NCBI GenBank assembly: GCA_964486935.1
Contig: CAZAPG010000011.1
Coordinates: 1-64,000 of the forward strand
Source: CAZAPG01 sp964486935
GTDB lineage: Bacteria > Chloroflexota > Anaerolineae > 4572-78 > J111
Reading direction: 5' to 3'
DNA length: 64,000 nucleotides
The notes below the pieces were generated by a model. It was not told the origin of the DNA. It saw only the letters and a program-made list of their open reading frames with translations, and made no database searches. Numbering within the stretch: the stretch's first letter is position 1; each line of letters starts with the position of its first letter. The position numbers and the translations under genes were made by a program. Below are positions 34,047-43,568 of this stretch, piece after piece.

Positions 34047-34949
34047 ATGGACAGACTCTCTCCGCAATTTGGCGCAAACGTTGACCCTTCGTCCGCCGAC
34101 CCGCATGAACCGTTTTTGCGGGCGCAGGTGGCCGATGAACATGGGCTGGATTTAATCACCCTGATGGACCACCCCTACAATGCCCATCTGTTTGATACCT
34201 GGACCCTGCTAACCGCCTTAGCCGTAAAAACCAAACGCATCCGTTTGAGCACCAACGTAGCCAACCTGCCGCTGCGCCCGCCGGCAATGCTGGCCAAACA
34301 GATTGCCACGCTGGATGTTCTGACCGGCGGGCGCATTGAACTGGGGTTAGGGGCCGGGGGATTCTGGCGAGGGATTGTCGCCTATGGCGGGCCGCAGCGT
34401 TCTCCCGGCCAGGCCTTTACTGCCTTTGAAGATGCGCTGGCTATTTTGCGCGGCATGTGGGATAATGCCGGCGGCTCTTTTACCCACAAGGGCCGGGTTT
34501 ATCAGGTGCAGGGCGCGCGGCCCGGCCCGGCGCCGGCCCATCGAATCCCCATTTGGGTGGGGGCATCGGGGCCAAAAATGTTGCGGCTTACCGGCCAACA
34601 GGCCGATGGCGTACTGGTCTCCACAAGTTACGAGTCGCGGCAGCGACTGCTGGAAATCAACCGGCTCATTGACGAAGGCGCAGAGGCGGCGGGTCGAGCA
34701 GTTACCGGGATACGCCGGGGTTATAACCTGATGGGCGTGCTGGATTTAGGCCGGCCCGATACCAAAGCGGAAAAAGAAGAGGGACACAATATCTACGGTT
34801 CGGCGCAGCATTGGGTTAATGAACTTGTGAGCCTTTACCACGATTACCGTCAAGACACTTTTATTTTTTGGCCGGTAGCCGGCAATGAGCGCCTGCAAAT
34901 TGAAGCCTTTGCCAAAGAAGTTGTGCCGGCGGTAAAGGCAGCCCTCTAA
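34047..34949 (+). CDS. LLM-class F420/FMN-dependent oxidoreductase
   Basis: A 300-residue luciferase-like monooxygenase-fold protein. Family features are FLRAQVADEHGLDLITLMDHPY near residues 18-40, the TNVANLPLRPPAMLAKQIATLD stretch and the GRIELGLGAGG phosphate loop. PIWVGASGPKMLRLTGQQADG appears in the second half. The flavin may be FMN or F420. Chloroflexota often use F420, but the sequence does not decide. It is sandwiched between the reductase and the exporter, 19-20 bp apart. Confidence 0.9.
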   Translation: MDRLSPQFGANVDPSSADPHEPFLRAQVADEHGLDLITLMDHPYNAHLFDTWTLLTALAVKTKRIRLSTNVANLPLRPPAMLAKQIATLDVLTGGRIELGLGAGGFWRGIVAYGGPQRSPGQAFTAFEDALAILRGMWDNAGGSFTHKGRVYQVQGARPGPAPAHRIPIWVGASGPKMLRLTGQQADGVLVSTSYESRQRLLEINRLIDEGAEAAGRAVTGIRRGYNLMGVLDLGRPDTKAEKEEGHNIYGSAQHWVNELVSLYHDYRQDTFIFWPVAGNERLQIEAFAKEVVPAVKAAL

Positions 34950-34969
34950 TAATTAATTAAGGACTTTTT

Positions 34970-36427
34970 GTGCCCGACCAAACCATCGACTACAGCCGCA
35001 AGTGGCATGTAATGGCTGCTGTGGGCGCCAGCCTGTTTTTGTCTACCATCGACGAGAGTATTGTTAATGTCGCTCTGCCCACCCTGGTGCGAGAATTGAG
35101 CACCACCTTTCCGGTGGTGCAGTGGGTGGTGCTGGTTTACCTGCTCACCCAAACCACCCTGATGCTGGGTGTGGGGCGCTTGGGCGATATGATTGGCAAA
35201 AAAATTATTTTTGTCACCGGCTTTGTGGTATTTACAATTGGGTCGGTGCTGTGCGGATTTGCGCCCTCAATTTTTTGGCTCATTGCCTTTAGGGTGCTGC
35301 AAGCCATTGGCGCGGCCATGGCCTTGGCGCTGGGGTTTGCCATCACCACCGAGGCTTTTCCGCCCAGCGAACGGGGCAAGGCGATGGGCGTCATCAGTAC
35401 AGTGGTTTCGGTGGGGATTGTGCTGGGGCCAACCCTGGGCGGCCTGATTATCGAGGCGTTCAGTTGGCGCTGGATATTTTTTGTCAACCTGCCCATTGGC
35501 ATAATAGGGACGGTCATCGCCCTGCGCTACATTCCCCCGTCTGCGCCAGAAGGCCGGCAGCGGTTTGATTACGGGGGCGCTGTTTCGCTATTTGTGAGCC
35601 TGTTGTCGCTGTTGCTGGCGCTGACCCTGGGGCAGCAGTTTGGCTTTGCCAACCCCCTGATTTTGTTGCTGTTTGTCACCTGGCTGCTTTTTTTAATAAT
35701 TTTTATCGTCATCGAGTGGCGTATCAACCAGCCGATGGTCGAGTTGGGGCTGTTCAAAGATAGTATCTTTACCGTTAATCTGGTCACGCGATTTATCACC
35801 TTTATTGCCCTGGCCGGCACCTTGATTTTGCTGCCCTTTTACCTGGAAAATGTGTTGCAATACAGCACTCGCCAGGTGGGGTTGCTGCTGGCCGTGGTGC
35901 CAATTTTTTTGGGCCTGGCCTCGCCTATTGCCGGTATGCTGGCCGACCGCCTGGGCACCCGGCCTGTAACCATTTTTGGTTTGTTATCTTTGCTGGCCGG
36001 TTACTTTGCTTTAAGCACGCTTGACGCCCAGACCGGTACCTGGGGTTACGTGCTGCGGTTGTTTCCCCTTGGGCTGGGTATGGGCGTCTTTCAAACCTCA
36101 AATAACAGCGCCATTATGGGGGCTGTATCCCGCGGGCGATTGGGGGTAACGTCCGGGCTGCTCTCAATCAGCCGGACGCTGGGGCAAACCAGCGGTATTG
36201 CCCTGATAGGCGCGCTGTGGGCCGGTCGGGTAATTTTTCATCACGGCAGGGTATTGCCGGGCGGGGCAACCACTGCGCCCGTATCGGCCCAAATTGCCGG
36301 GCTGCAAGACACATTTTTCGCGGTTGCCATCTTAACGATAATCGCCCTGGCGCTGGGAATTTGGGGGCTGGTGCAAGAGCGGCGGTCGCGGCAAATGTCG
36401 GCGGCGCAGGCAGGCTCAAAGGTGTGA
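34970..36427 (+). CDS. MFS drug exporter, DHA2 (14-TMS) type
   Basis: A 485-residue major facilitator with about 14 membrane spans, initiated at GTG. Motif A is GRLGDMIGKK in the 2-3 loop. The motif C region is GPTLGGLIIEAFSWRWIFFVNLPIG near residues 146-170, characteristic of EmrB/QacA exporters. It ends the MarR cluster, so the whole unit probably provides detoxification and efflux of an unknown compound. About 150 bp without a gene follow. Confidence 0.93.
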   Translation: MPDQTIDYSRKWHVMAAVGASLFLSTIDESIVNVALPTLVRELSTTFPVVQWVVLVYLLTQTTLMLGVGRLGDMIGKKIIFVTGFVVFTIGSVLCGFAPSIFWLIAFRVLQAIGAAMALALGFAITTEAFPPSERGKAMGVISTVVSVGIVLGPTLGGLIIEAFSWRWIFFVNLPIGIIGTVIALRYIPPSAPEGRQRFDYGGAVSLFVSLLSLLLALTLGQQFGFANPLILLLFVTWLLFLIIFIVIEWRINQPMVELGLFKDSIFTVNLVTRFITFIALAGTLILLPFYLENVLQYSTRQVGLLLAVVPIFLGLASPIAGMLADRLGTRPVTIFGLLSLLAGYFALSTLDAQTGTWGYVLRLFPLGLGMGVFQTSNNSAIMGAVSRGRLGVTSGLLSISRTLGQTSGIALIGALWAGRVIFHHGRVLPGGATTAPVSAQIAGLQDTFFAVAILTIIALALGIWGLVQERRSRQMSAAQAGSKV

Positions 36428-36578
36428 ATAATGCGTAGCATTTAATGACTTTAGGGAAAAATTAAAAAGTACCTCTAGTCTTGTTGGGTTGGTGACTTTT
36501 GCCTCTTATTTTCAACACCTATCTGTTGTATGATGACTCATATAAAATTTACTGGCAAAATATCAAGGCAGAGCGACA

Positions 36579-36788
36579 ATGAACAAGAAACGGTTAACCT
36601 TGCAAGAGATTGAATTACTGCAAGAACGGTTAGCAGAAGAAAATCAGGAAGATGAACTGGCCTATTTAATGGGATTGATGGGCAAGCCGGAGATGATTGA
36701 GCGCACCGTTCGGCGCGAGGTAGAACGGCGCTGGCTGGCCATGGAAGCTCTGCTGGCGCGTAACAACAAATCCCATATTTTTCATTAG
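36579..36788 (+). CDS. small hypothetical protein, 69 aa
   Basis: A 69-residue charged helical protein (RLTLQEIELLQERLAEENQEDELAYLMG...), likely an amphipathic or coiled-coil helix pair. It has no Cys, signal or membrane segment. The family is not recognised. It stands alone with its own intrinsic terminator 73 bp downstream, which supports it being a real transcript. Confidence 0.6.
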   Translation: MNKKRLTLQEIELLQERLAEENQEDELAYLMGLMGKPEMIERTVRREVERRWLAMEALLARNNKSHIFH

Positions 36789-36860
36789 AACGCGGCGGCT
36801 GATAATTAACTTGCCTTTTGTTTGTTTTTAAAAATTTACAGGTTTGCCGTAAAAGCTAAA

Positions 36861-36886
36861 AGCCAGCATAATCGCTGGTTTTTTTT
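36861..36886 (+). terminator. intrinsic terminator
   Basis: The stem CCAGC/GCTGG (36863-36867 with 36874-36878), extended by A-T and G-T pairs, is followed by eight T residues. It serves the 69-aa gene and lies 20 bp from the convergent hydrolase stop. Confidence 0.75.
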
Positions 36887-36905
36887 GTTTGACAAATCCG
36901 GCTTG

Positions 36906-37889
36906 TTAATGGGCCGAAGCCTCGATAATTTGCGCGACCGCCTGGCTCACCCAATACCTGAAGGGCAAAATATCAACAAACCCGACATGCCCCCCATAAG
37001 GTTGAATGTAAATTTGCAGCCAGGGCGACGCGTCGAAAAACGGATAAAAATCCTCGACCGGAACTACGGGGTCGTCGGCGGCGGTGATAATAGTCACCGG
37101 GCTTTGCAGTTCGGCCATCATCTGCGGGGTTACGGCGTAGCTGGTCAGGTATTCCAGCGCCGTTTGGTAGGGGGTATAGGGCACAAAGGCTTCGGTCATG
37201 GCCATGGTGGTGGGCGCGGCCAGCACCGCTGAAAAATCGTCGTACAGATTTGGAAAGGCGATTTTTTTGTGGCGAAAGGCTTTGCGCCATTTGCGCCGAA
37301 AGTAGGCCAGATAGATGTTTAACCCCGTATCCAGGGCCAGGGCGGTGCGGTAAGGGTTAATGGAGGGGTTAATGGCAATGGTTTGGGCCAGGGTGGGGAT
37401 GGGCGTTTGCGCGTGTCGCCAGGCCAGCCGCAGCGCAAAGTTACCGCCCAGCGAGGCCCCGATAATGTAACAAGGGCGGTCGTTTTCTAATTGGGCAACG
37501 CGCCGGGCCGCGGCAAAGGCTTCGTCCAGCAAATCGCCGCGAAAGATGCCGGGGTTCAGGTGGTACGTGTCGCCGTGGTCGCGGAAATTTAGCCGGAAGA
37601 TGGCATACCCCCGCCGGTAAAGGGTTTCTCCGGCAGCCAGAATGTAAGCGGCGCCGGCGTGGCCCAGCCAGCCGTGCAGCAGCAATACCAGTCCCTTTGA
37701 TTCTTGTGTTGCCTGGGGCGAGTAAAACCCTTGCAGGCGGACGCCCTGCCCCGCATCTACCAGCAACTGGCGCGAGGCGGCCAGCAGCGTTGGCGCTTTT
37801 ACTTTATACAGGCTGGAGGCGATGGTTTGAAAGTGGGCGTTGCGGGCCAGCAAATGGGGCTGAAAACTGAGGCCGGGTAGCGCGTTCAC
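36906..37889 (-). CDS. YheT-like alpha/beta hydrolase
   Basis: A 327-residue hydrolase of the YheT/ABHD1-3 family. The N-terminus has the family-specific LLARNAHFQTI. The oxyanion region is LLHGWLGHAG near residue 70 and the nucleophile elbow GASLGGN near residue 144. The acid Asp is in TAADDPVVP near 272, and the His in PYGGHVGF near 298. It overlaps the upstream membrane-protein gene by 4 bp, so the two are coupled. Such enzymes are lipid or ester hydrolases of unclear substrate. Confidence 0.9.
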   Translation of the reverse strand: MNALPGLSFQPHLLARNAHFQTIASSLYKVKAPTLLAASRQLLVDAGQGVRLQGFYSPQATQESKGLVLLLHGWLGHAGAAYILAAGETLYRRGYAIFRLNFRDHGDTYHLNPGIFRGDLLDEAFAAARRVAQLENDRPCYIIGASLGGNFALRLAWRHAQTPIPTLAQTIAINPSINPYRTALALDTGLNIYLAYFRRKWRKAFRHKKIAFPNLYDDFSAVLAAPTTMAMTEAFVPYTPYQTALEYLTSYAVTPQMMAELQSPVTIITAADDPVVPVEDFYPFFDASPWLQIYIQPYGGHVGFVDILPFRYWVSQAVAQIIEASAH

Positions 37890-38557
37890 GGTTCATCCTG
37901 TTGCGGGGGTTGGCTGAAATACGCGGCTATCAGGCCGCCGGTAACGCCGGCAACAAATCCGGCTACCATCAGCCCCCAGCCCCAACCCAACCGGATAGGT
38001 TCGCGGTAGACATCTTCAAGGGCGGGCCTGATTAAGTTGAATTGCTGCCACGGCAGGCTGGTGGCCGCCAGTCCGGTTATTATCAAAATAAGGGCCAGGG
38101 GTTTTAAGGGCAGGGTTTTGAACAGCGGCGAGATAAGGGCCAGGGCAATCGCCAGCCCGGCCAGAATGGTTTGCAGCCTGAACTCCGGGGTCGCCAAAAT
38201 GACCGGCGTCCACACCGGCGAGAGCGAAGCCAGCGCCAAAGGGATAACCGCCAGCCGCAATAGCCAGCGCAGCCAGGCCGGCAGCGCCAATTTTTGGTTG
38301 GCCGCAATCAGCGGAATAGTCAGCATAGCCACAAAGAGCGGCAGCAGAAAATAGAGGCGTTCGATATTGAGTTGCCCCAGCCGTATCTCTGGCAGAAATT
38401 TTACAAACTCGGCCAGGCCGGGGGCGGTTAACTGCAAGGCCACGCTGTTGTGGTTGACCCAGGGGCCAAAGGCGCCGCCAATGCCGGCCAGCAAAAGCCC
38501 AAGCGCCAGCAGCCAGCTACCGAAAGTTGAGGTTTGTATAAATTTTTTAGACATCAT
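37886..38557 (-). CDS. polytopic membrane protein
   Basis: A 223-residue integral membrane protein with about six hydrophobic segments (near residues 12-30, 70-87, 95-115, 135-150, 154-170 and 195-217). It has one extracytoplasmic loop after the first span. There is no recognisable domain. It is co-transcribed with the YheT-like hydrolase through a 4-bp overlap. The function is unknown. Confidence 0.7.
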   Translation of the reverse strand: MMSKKFIQTSTFGSWLLALGLLLAGIGGAFGPWVNHNSVALQLTAPGLAEFVKFLPEIRLGQLNIERLYFLLPLFVAMLTIPLIAANQKLALPAWLRWLLRLAVIPLALASLSPVWTPVILATPEFRLQTILAGLAIALALISPLFKTLPLKPLALILIITGLAATSLPWQQFNLIRPALEDVYREPIRLGWGWGLMVAGFVAGVTGGLIAAYFSQPPQQDEP

Positions 38558-38630
38558 AATGAATTATGGACTTGACCTGATAGAACGCTGATAACGCAGA
38601 CGGCGCAGATATTCGCAGCTAGAAATAAAA

Positions 38631-38819
38631 CAAAAATCGTGACTACTCAGCCGGCGTCGCCTGGGATTCAAACCCCAGGCTAAGATAGGTGAAAGTCGGT
38701 TAAAACCGGCTCAAAAGCCCAATCTTAAGCAAATTCAGGGCGCTTTAGCGTCCTTGCACCTGTTTTAGCCCGGCGTTTTAACGCGGGGCAAACCGGCGGC
38801 TGAGTAGTTACCAAAAATC
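38631..38819. mobile_element. MITE, 173 bp, flanked by 8-bp direct repeats
   Basis: The 8-bp direct repeats CAAAAATC at 38631-38638 and 38812-38819 flank a 173-bp element (38639-38811). Its termini GTGACTACTCAGCCG and GTAACTACTCAGCCG (complement of 38797-38811) match at 14 of 15 positions. The interior is full of hairpins: 38659-38680, 38694-38711, 38737-38754 and near 38768-38789. An outer stem pairs TAAGAT with ATCTTA. No protein is encoded. Termini beginning GTAA with 8-bp duplications are typical of IS66-family elements, so mobilisation by such a transposase is inferred. Confidence 0.82.
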
Positions 38820-38836
38820 TGCGCTAATCGGCCAAG

Positions 38837-41290
38837 TTACCTGCGTTCTATTAAAACTTCCTCCAGGGTGATGCTGGCGCCGGCCGGATTGCCGGCCACG
38901 TCCAGCACGTCGAGCCGTTCAAAAGTATCGGGCAGGTAAAGGCCAATTTCCAGCGGATATTGGCCGGGCGGCGTGTCGGGCGAAATGATAATGGCGTGCT
39001 GGTCGGCAATAATCTGGCCGGGCCGCCACACATCGGTGGGGTAGCTCCAGCATACCGGCACGCCATCGGCTTGAGCCACCGGGCCGGCCTTGCCTGCTAA
39101 ATGGGTAAAAACCTGATAGCTGGCGGGAATGGGCGCGATTGCCTGCCAGTAGAGCGTAACCGGAACCCGCCCGCCGGCATAAGCCCGCCGCGTGTCCAGG
39201 TTGTAGCCGACGAGTTGAATCAGGTTGGCAAAGTTGGCCTGCGCCGGCAGCGAGCCGCGAGCCGAGCGGGCAAAGGCGGCCGGCGTGGCCGAGGCGTCAA
39301 AGGCCCGGCTCAATTGAAGCTCATCGAGTTGCCCCGGTTGCTGCGTTACCGGCGTTTGCTGCATTATCCGCAATTGTTTTTGGTTGGGCAAAACGACGCC
39401 TCCAATTTGCCGGTAACTGGAGTTCAGCACCTCGGCGGGCACGGGCACGGGGTCAATTAAATCATCGGCCAAAAAATAATATTCTGGCCGGGGGTCGCAG
39501 GCCCGGGGCGCGCCGCGAGTATACCAGGTGGTCACATCGGGTTCTTCGTTGCTGCCGTAATCGCCGCTGAGTTGCCCTGCGGCAATTTGCTGGCCGACCG
39601 CTTTCCAGCCGGCGCGGTGGGCAAAGCCAAAAAAACCGGCTTTGGGCGGCTCAGGGTAGGGCGTCCAAAAAATTGAAAGATTGCCGTTGGGGTAATCCTG
39701 CCAGTATTCCACATCGTGGCGCACAAAGGCGTTCCACAGAAAGAGGGTTGGCAGGACCAGCAGGATGATGAGCAAAACCCGATACGCGAGGCGAGGGGCG
39801 CGCCATTTTTTATTCATTATCAATTGGCAATTGTTCATTGAAATGGCCGCCAACAGAGACCAGGCCGGCGCGGTGGTGTAAATGTGGGTTAGCCCCAGGG
39901 CGACTATAAAATTGTAGCCCAAAAAGGGCGCGGCCAGCCACATGACCAGCGCCTGCCGGGCGGAGCCAAACGGCAGGGCCAGAAAAGCCCCCAAGAAAAT
40001 GAGGGCAAAGGGCAACGCCGCCAGATTTAGGGTTGGCTCAAAATTGAGCAGGTCTGGCTTCAGGCTGACCGCCAGCGCGCCGCCAGCCAGCAGGGCCGGC
40101 AGCGGCCAGCGGCTCCAGCGGGCGCGCCAAATCCAGGCGATGAGCAGGCCAAACACCAGCAGCCCGCTGATGATGAGATAATAGGATGAGCTGTAAAAGG
40201 TGGTGAAGTGAAAAAAGTCGGGCAGGTTGTTGCGTAACTCGTCGCCAATGCGTTGGCCTACATACTCGCCGGTGCGGTTGGCCTGGGGGTCGAGCGCGTA
40301 AGGCAGGTAAAAAGGCAGGGCGGCCAGCAATGCGCTGGCAGCCAGCAGCGCTGCGGCCTTGAGCGCCGGCCCTCGGCCGCTGAATATTAGCAGCCAGAGC
40401 AGCGCCGGGGCAACCAGAATAGCATCGTAGTGGGCCAGCAGGCCGACGCCTAGAAACAGGCCGCTTAAAATGGCAAAGCGCTGCCGGCGCGTTTGCTGCC
40501 AGTGCAGGGCCATTAAAAAGGCCAGGGCGCTGAACCACACCACCAGGGCTTGATACTGCACAATGCGGCCAAAGGCCACCATAAAGCCGTTGAGGGCAAA
40601 AAATCCGGCGGCCAGCCAGGCGACGCGCCCGCCCGACAACTGTTGCCCCAGCAGATAGATGGTAACAATAGCCAGCAGCGAGGCCAGCGTAAAAGGCAAA
40701 CGGGCCGTCGCTTCGGTGATAACGCCGGTGAGCCGCCACAGGGCCATGGGCAGCAGAACCTCGCCGGGGCCTTTGGCGCGTAAAAAGAGGGCGTCCTCGT
40801 GCCCTTCCAGCGCCTCGGCAGCAGAAATCATCGCCAGCGCCTCGTCGCCCTGAAATTCGCTGTAGGGCAGGTTGGCGACTCGTAAAAAGATGGCAACGCC
40901 CAAAATAAGCAGCAGCGGCAGGTGAGCGCCAATAGCAGCGAGGCGCGGCCAGTGAAAGTCGGCCTGCCTTATTTTCTGCTTCATTGTAAAGAGGGGCAGG
41001 ATGGCGAGTCCATTAAGCGCAAGCAGCAGTTGCCAGGCGTGAACGGGGCCGGGCAGGTAATGCAGCAGTAAGGCGGCCAGGCCGGTGAGCGTGTAGCCAA
41101 GGGCGGCGGCCAGCAAAACGCGCAGCAGGGGAGCGTCGCTGCCTATGAGCCGGGTAGACCAGCCTACCCCCGGCCAGACGGTGATGAGTAGCAGCGCTCC
41201 GGCGACGCGCAGCCAGTGACCGTTGGGTAACAGCAGTGTAAGGTTGGCAACCAGGAGCGCGGCCAGATACCAGTAGCGTCTGTTTTGCAT
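38837..41290 (-). CDS. GT39-like membrane glycosyltransferase (PMT/ArnT-type)
   Basis: An 817-residue protein. The start was placed at ATG 41290, so that it begins MQNRRYWYLAALLVANL just after the stop of the upstream gene. About 13 membrane spans lie within residues 5-500. The catalytic loop FQGDEALAM near residue 150 carries the Asp-Glu pair of GT39/PMT lipid-linked sugar transferases. The last ~270 residues form a soluble extracytoplasmic domain with beta-rich sequence. It likely transfers a sugar from polyprenyl phosphate onto an envelope acceptor. The neighbouring GT4 gene suggests a shared envelope glycan role. Confidence 0.82.
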   Translation of the reverse strand: MQNRRYWYLAALLVANLTLLLPNGHWLRVAGALLLITVWPGVGWSTRLIGSDAPLLRVLLAAALGYTLTGLAALLLHYLPGPVHAWQLLLALNGLAILPLFTMKQKIRQADFHWPRLAAIGAHLPLLLILGVAIFLRVANLPYSEFQGDEALAMISAAEALEGHEDALFLRAKGPGEVLLPMALWRLTGVITEATARLPFTLASLLAIVTIYLLGQQLSGGRVAWLAAGFFALNGFMVAFGRIVQYQALVVWFSALAFLMALHWQQTRRQRFAILSGLFLGVGLLAHYDAILVAPALLWLLIFSGRGPALKAAALLAASALLAALPFYLPYALDPQANRTGEYVGQRIGDELRNNLPDFFHFTTFYSSSYYLIISGLLVFGLLIAWIWRARWSRWPLPALLAGGALAVSLKPDLLNFEPTLNLAALPFALIFLGAFLALPFGSARQALVMWLAAPFLGYNFIVALGLTHIYTTAPAWSLLAAISMNNCQLIMNKKWRAPRLAYRVLLIILLVLPTLFLWNAFVRHDVEYWQDYPNGNLSIFWTPYPEPPKAGFFGFAHRAGWKAVGQQIAAGQLSGDYGSNEEPDVTTWYTRGAPRACDPRPEYYFLADDLIDPVPVPAEVLNSSYRQIGGVVLPNQKQLRIMQQTPVTQQPGQLDELQLSRAFDASATPAAFARSARGSLPAQANFANLIQLVGYNLDTRRAYAGGRVPVTLYWQAIAPIPASYQVFTHLAGKAGPVAQADGVPVCWSYPTDVWRPGQIIADQHAIIISPDTPPGQYPLEIGLYLPDTFERLDVLDVAGNPAGASITLEEVLIERR

Positions 41291-41315
41291 GGCAATTGGG
41301 AGAGTATCGGGGTGA

Positions 41316-42347
41316 TTACAAAATTTGGGTGGTAATGGAATGAGGGCCGCGCTGCCCCAGGCCAACTTCAATGCGCTGGCCCAGACCATAAAAGAGCGCC
41401 TTTTCCATGGCCAGGGTCGCTACCATCGCATCTTGAGAATCGAGTCCGGTTAAATCGGCCAGAGTAATCTGGTTGGGGCCGGTTCGGCCGGCAATTTTGC
41501 CGACAATCAGGTGGCTCAATTCACCTTGAATTTTTTCGCGGCTGATGGCATCGGTTTTTAAGCCGTGATGAATTTCGCCGGAAAGGGCGCATTGCTCAAA
41601 GTTGTCTACCACAATCACGTCGGCCCGTTGCAAAACGTCAATATCAAGTTCTTGTTTAGCGGGAGTGTTGCTGCCCACGGCGGTAATATGCGCGCCGGGT
41701 TTGAGCCACGCGGCTCTTAGTAAGGGCTGCTCGCTGGCGGTGGCGGTGATAATGATATCGGCCTGCTGCACGGCTGCTTGCACCGAGGGGGCAATTTGAA
41801 TATTGAGGTCGTGGTCTTCTACCAGCCGCCGGGCGTAGTTGTCGGCGTGCAGGGGGATGCGGTCCCACACCCAAACGTGGCTAAAATTTCTTACGGCCAT
41901 TAATGATTTTAGCTGCATGTAAGCCTGGCTGCCGCTGCCCAGCACCGCTACCCGGCTGACCTGTTGGTTAGCCAGATATTTGGCCGCCAGAGCGCCGGCG
42001 GCGCCGGCCCGAATGTTGGAAAGATAGCCGTTATCAACCATAATGGCTGCCGGAAAGCCGGTGGCGGCATCAAACACGGCAATCAGCCCGCTTTTGGGAG
42101 GCAGGTTGATGGCCGGGTTATCTTTAAAGTTACTGGCAACTTTAACCACGTAATAGGGGGCTTCTTGCAGATAAGCGCTTTTAACATCCACCTTGCCTTC
42201 AACGCCTGGCAGAGTCAAAGAGAAGTCGCCGGGTACGGTCATCCGGCTTTCGGCCGAAGCGGCAAAGGCATCTTCTACCACTTTAATGGCTTCGGGAATC
42301 GTCAGGGTTTGGCGCAGTTCATCTTCGTTTAGCAACAACAAGGGCAT
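41316..42347 (-). CDS. ornithine cyclodeaminase family protein (second copy)
   Basis: A 343-residue member of the ornithine cyclodeaminase/mu-crystallin family, paralogous to the protein at 3783-4763. The N-terminal YYVVKVASNFKDNPAINLPP strand contains the substrate Lys region, and the Rossmann motif GSGSQAYMQLKSL is near residue 136. TVPGDFSLTLPGVEG near residues 38-52 differs from the first copy, so the substrates may differ. It is followed at 26 bp by the GT39 gene. Confidence 0.9.
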   Translation of the reverse strand: MPLLLLNEDELRQTLTIPEAIKVVEDAFAASAESRMTVPGDFSLTLPGVEGKVDVKSAYLQEAPYYVVKVASNFKDNPAINLPPKSGLIAVFDAATGFPAAIMVDNGYLSNIRAGAAGALAAKYLANQQVSRVAVLGSGSQAYMQLKSLMAVRNFSHVWVWDRIPLHADNYARRLVEDHDLNIQIAPSVQAAVQQADIIITATASEQPLLRAAWLKPGAHITAVGSNTPAKQELDIDVLQRADVIVVDNFEQCALSGEIHHGLKTDAISREKIQGELSHLIVGKIAGRTGPNQITLADLTGLDSQDAMVATLAMEKALFYGLGQRIEVGLGQRGPHSITTQIL

Positions 42348-42431
42348 GATTACGTGTCTCGCTTACGTAAGGTAACTATTATGGTTGAGTATAACATAAG
42401 TTTGGTTCAAAACGAAACTTTAAGGTTTAAG

Positions 42432-43568
42432 TTATTGGCGTTCAAACTGCTGGTAGACATTTAACAAACGTTTGGCCGCAGCCGGCCAGTTAAATTTTTT
42501 AGCCTGGATGAAGCCTTCCCGAATTGATTTTTCGCGTAGAGAATAGTCTATTGCCAACTGGTACAACGCCTGAGCCAGAGCCGGCGTATCGGCGGCGGTA
42601 ATTTGCAGCGCCGCCTGGCCGGCAACTTCGGGCAGGCTGGAGTTGTTGGCGCAGACCACGGGCGTACCGCAGGCCATGGCCTCGATAACCGGAATGCCGA
42701 AACCTTCGTAGTGAGAGGGGTAGGCAAAGATATCGGCCAGGCTGTAGAGGGCCGGCAGGTCGGTATCGGCCACAAAGCCGATCAGGTGAATCCGGTCGGC
42801 CACGGGCGAGGACTCGGCGGCGGCAAAAATGTCGTCATACAGCCAGCCTTTGCCGCCGGCTATTACCAGGTGATGCGTTTCACGCGCCGGCGAGTGGTCA
42901 AACGCCTGAATTAATCCGGTAAAGTTTTTGCGCGGCTCCAGCGTGCCCAGGCTCAAAATGAACTTTTCCGGCGGCAGGCCATACCGCTGCCGCACCGTCT
43001 TGAGCGTGGCGGGGTTGCTTATGGGCCGAAAGCGGGCCTCAACGCCCGCGCCAACTACGGTAATTTGGGAGGCAGGCAGGCCGTAAATCTCAATTAAATC
43101 TTGTTTGGTGCTTTGAGAATCGGCCAGCACGTGGCCGGCCCGGTTGAGGCTGCGGGGGACGACTTTTTCCAGCCAGCGCCGCAGCCGGTCTACCGCGCCT
43201 TGCGGGTGGCGGATAAAGGAAAGGTCGTGCACGGTGAGCAGGGTTTTGGCCCGGCGGGTGGGCGGCAAAATGAAGTTGGGCGAGTGAAACAGGTCGAGCG
43301 GCCCGGCAAACCACTCGACCGGCGCGGGCAGGTACAGCCGGTGCCAGCCAATGGTCAGCCAGCGCTCTGGCAGGGGATAGCGCCGGGGGCTAAAATTTGG
43401 GTAAGGCTGAAAGTCTTGCAGTCCCTCGGGTGGGGCATCGGAGGTGAGCAGCAGGGTGTATTGGTTGCGGTGGTCCAGTTGGGCCAGGGTGGTGATGAGG
43501 CCACGGGTGTAGCGGCCAATGCCGCCGCCCTGTTTGAGCGCTGCGGTATAATCGATGCCAATTTTCAT
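42432..43568 (-). CDS. GT4-family glycosyltransferase
   Basis: A 378-residue GT-B glycosyltransferase. The N-terminal acceptor domain starts MKIGIDYTAALKQGGGIGRYTRGL. The hinge region holds LSLGTLEPRKNF near residue 205. The donor-binding EX7E motif is SHYEGFGIPVIEAMACG near residues 291-307. It uses a nucleotide sugar in the cytoplasm. The gene starts inside the last codons of the antiporter gene (4-bp overlap). Confidence 0.92.
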   Translation of the reverse strand: MKIGIDYTAALKQGGGIGRYTRGLITTLAQLDHRNQYTLLLTSDAPPEGLQDFQPYPNFSPRRYPLPERWLTIGWHRLYLPAPVEWFAGPLDLFHSPNFILPPTRRAKTLLTVHDLSFIRHPQGAVDRLRRWLEKVVPRSLNRAGHVLADSQSTKQDLIEIYGLPASQITVVGAGVEARFRPISNPATLKTVRQRYGLPPEKFILSLGTLEPRKNFTGLIQAFDHSPARETHHLVIAGGKGWLYDDIFAAAESSPVADRIHLIGFVADTDLPALYSLADIFAYPSHYEGFGIPVIEAMACGTPVVCANNSSLPEVAGQAALQITAADTPALAQALYQLAIDYSLREKSIREGFIQAKKFNWPAAAKRLLNVYQQFERQ

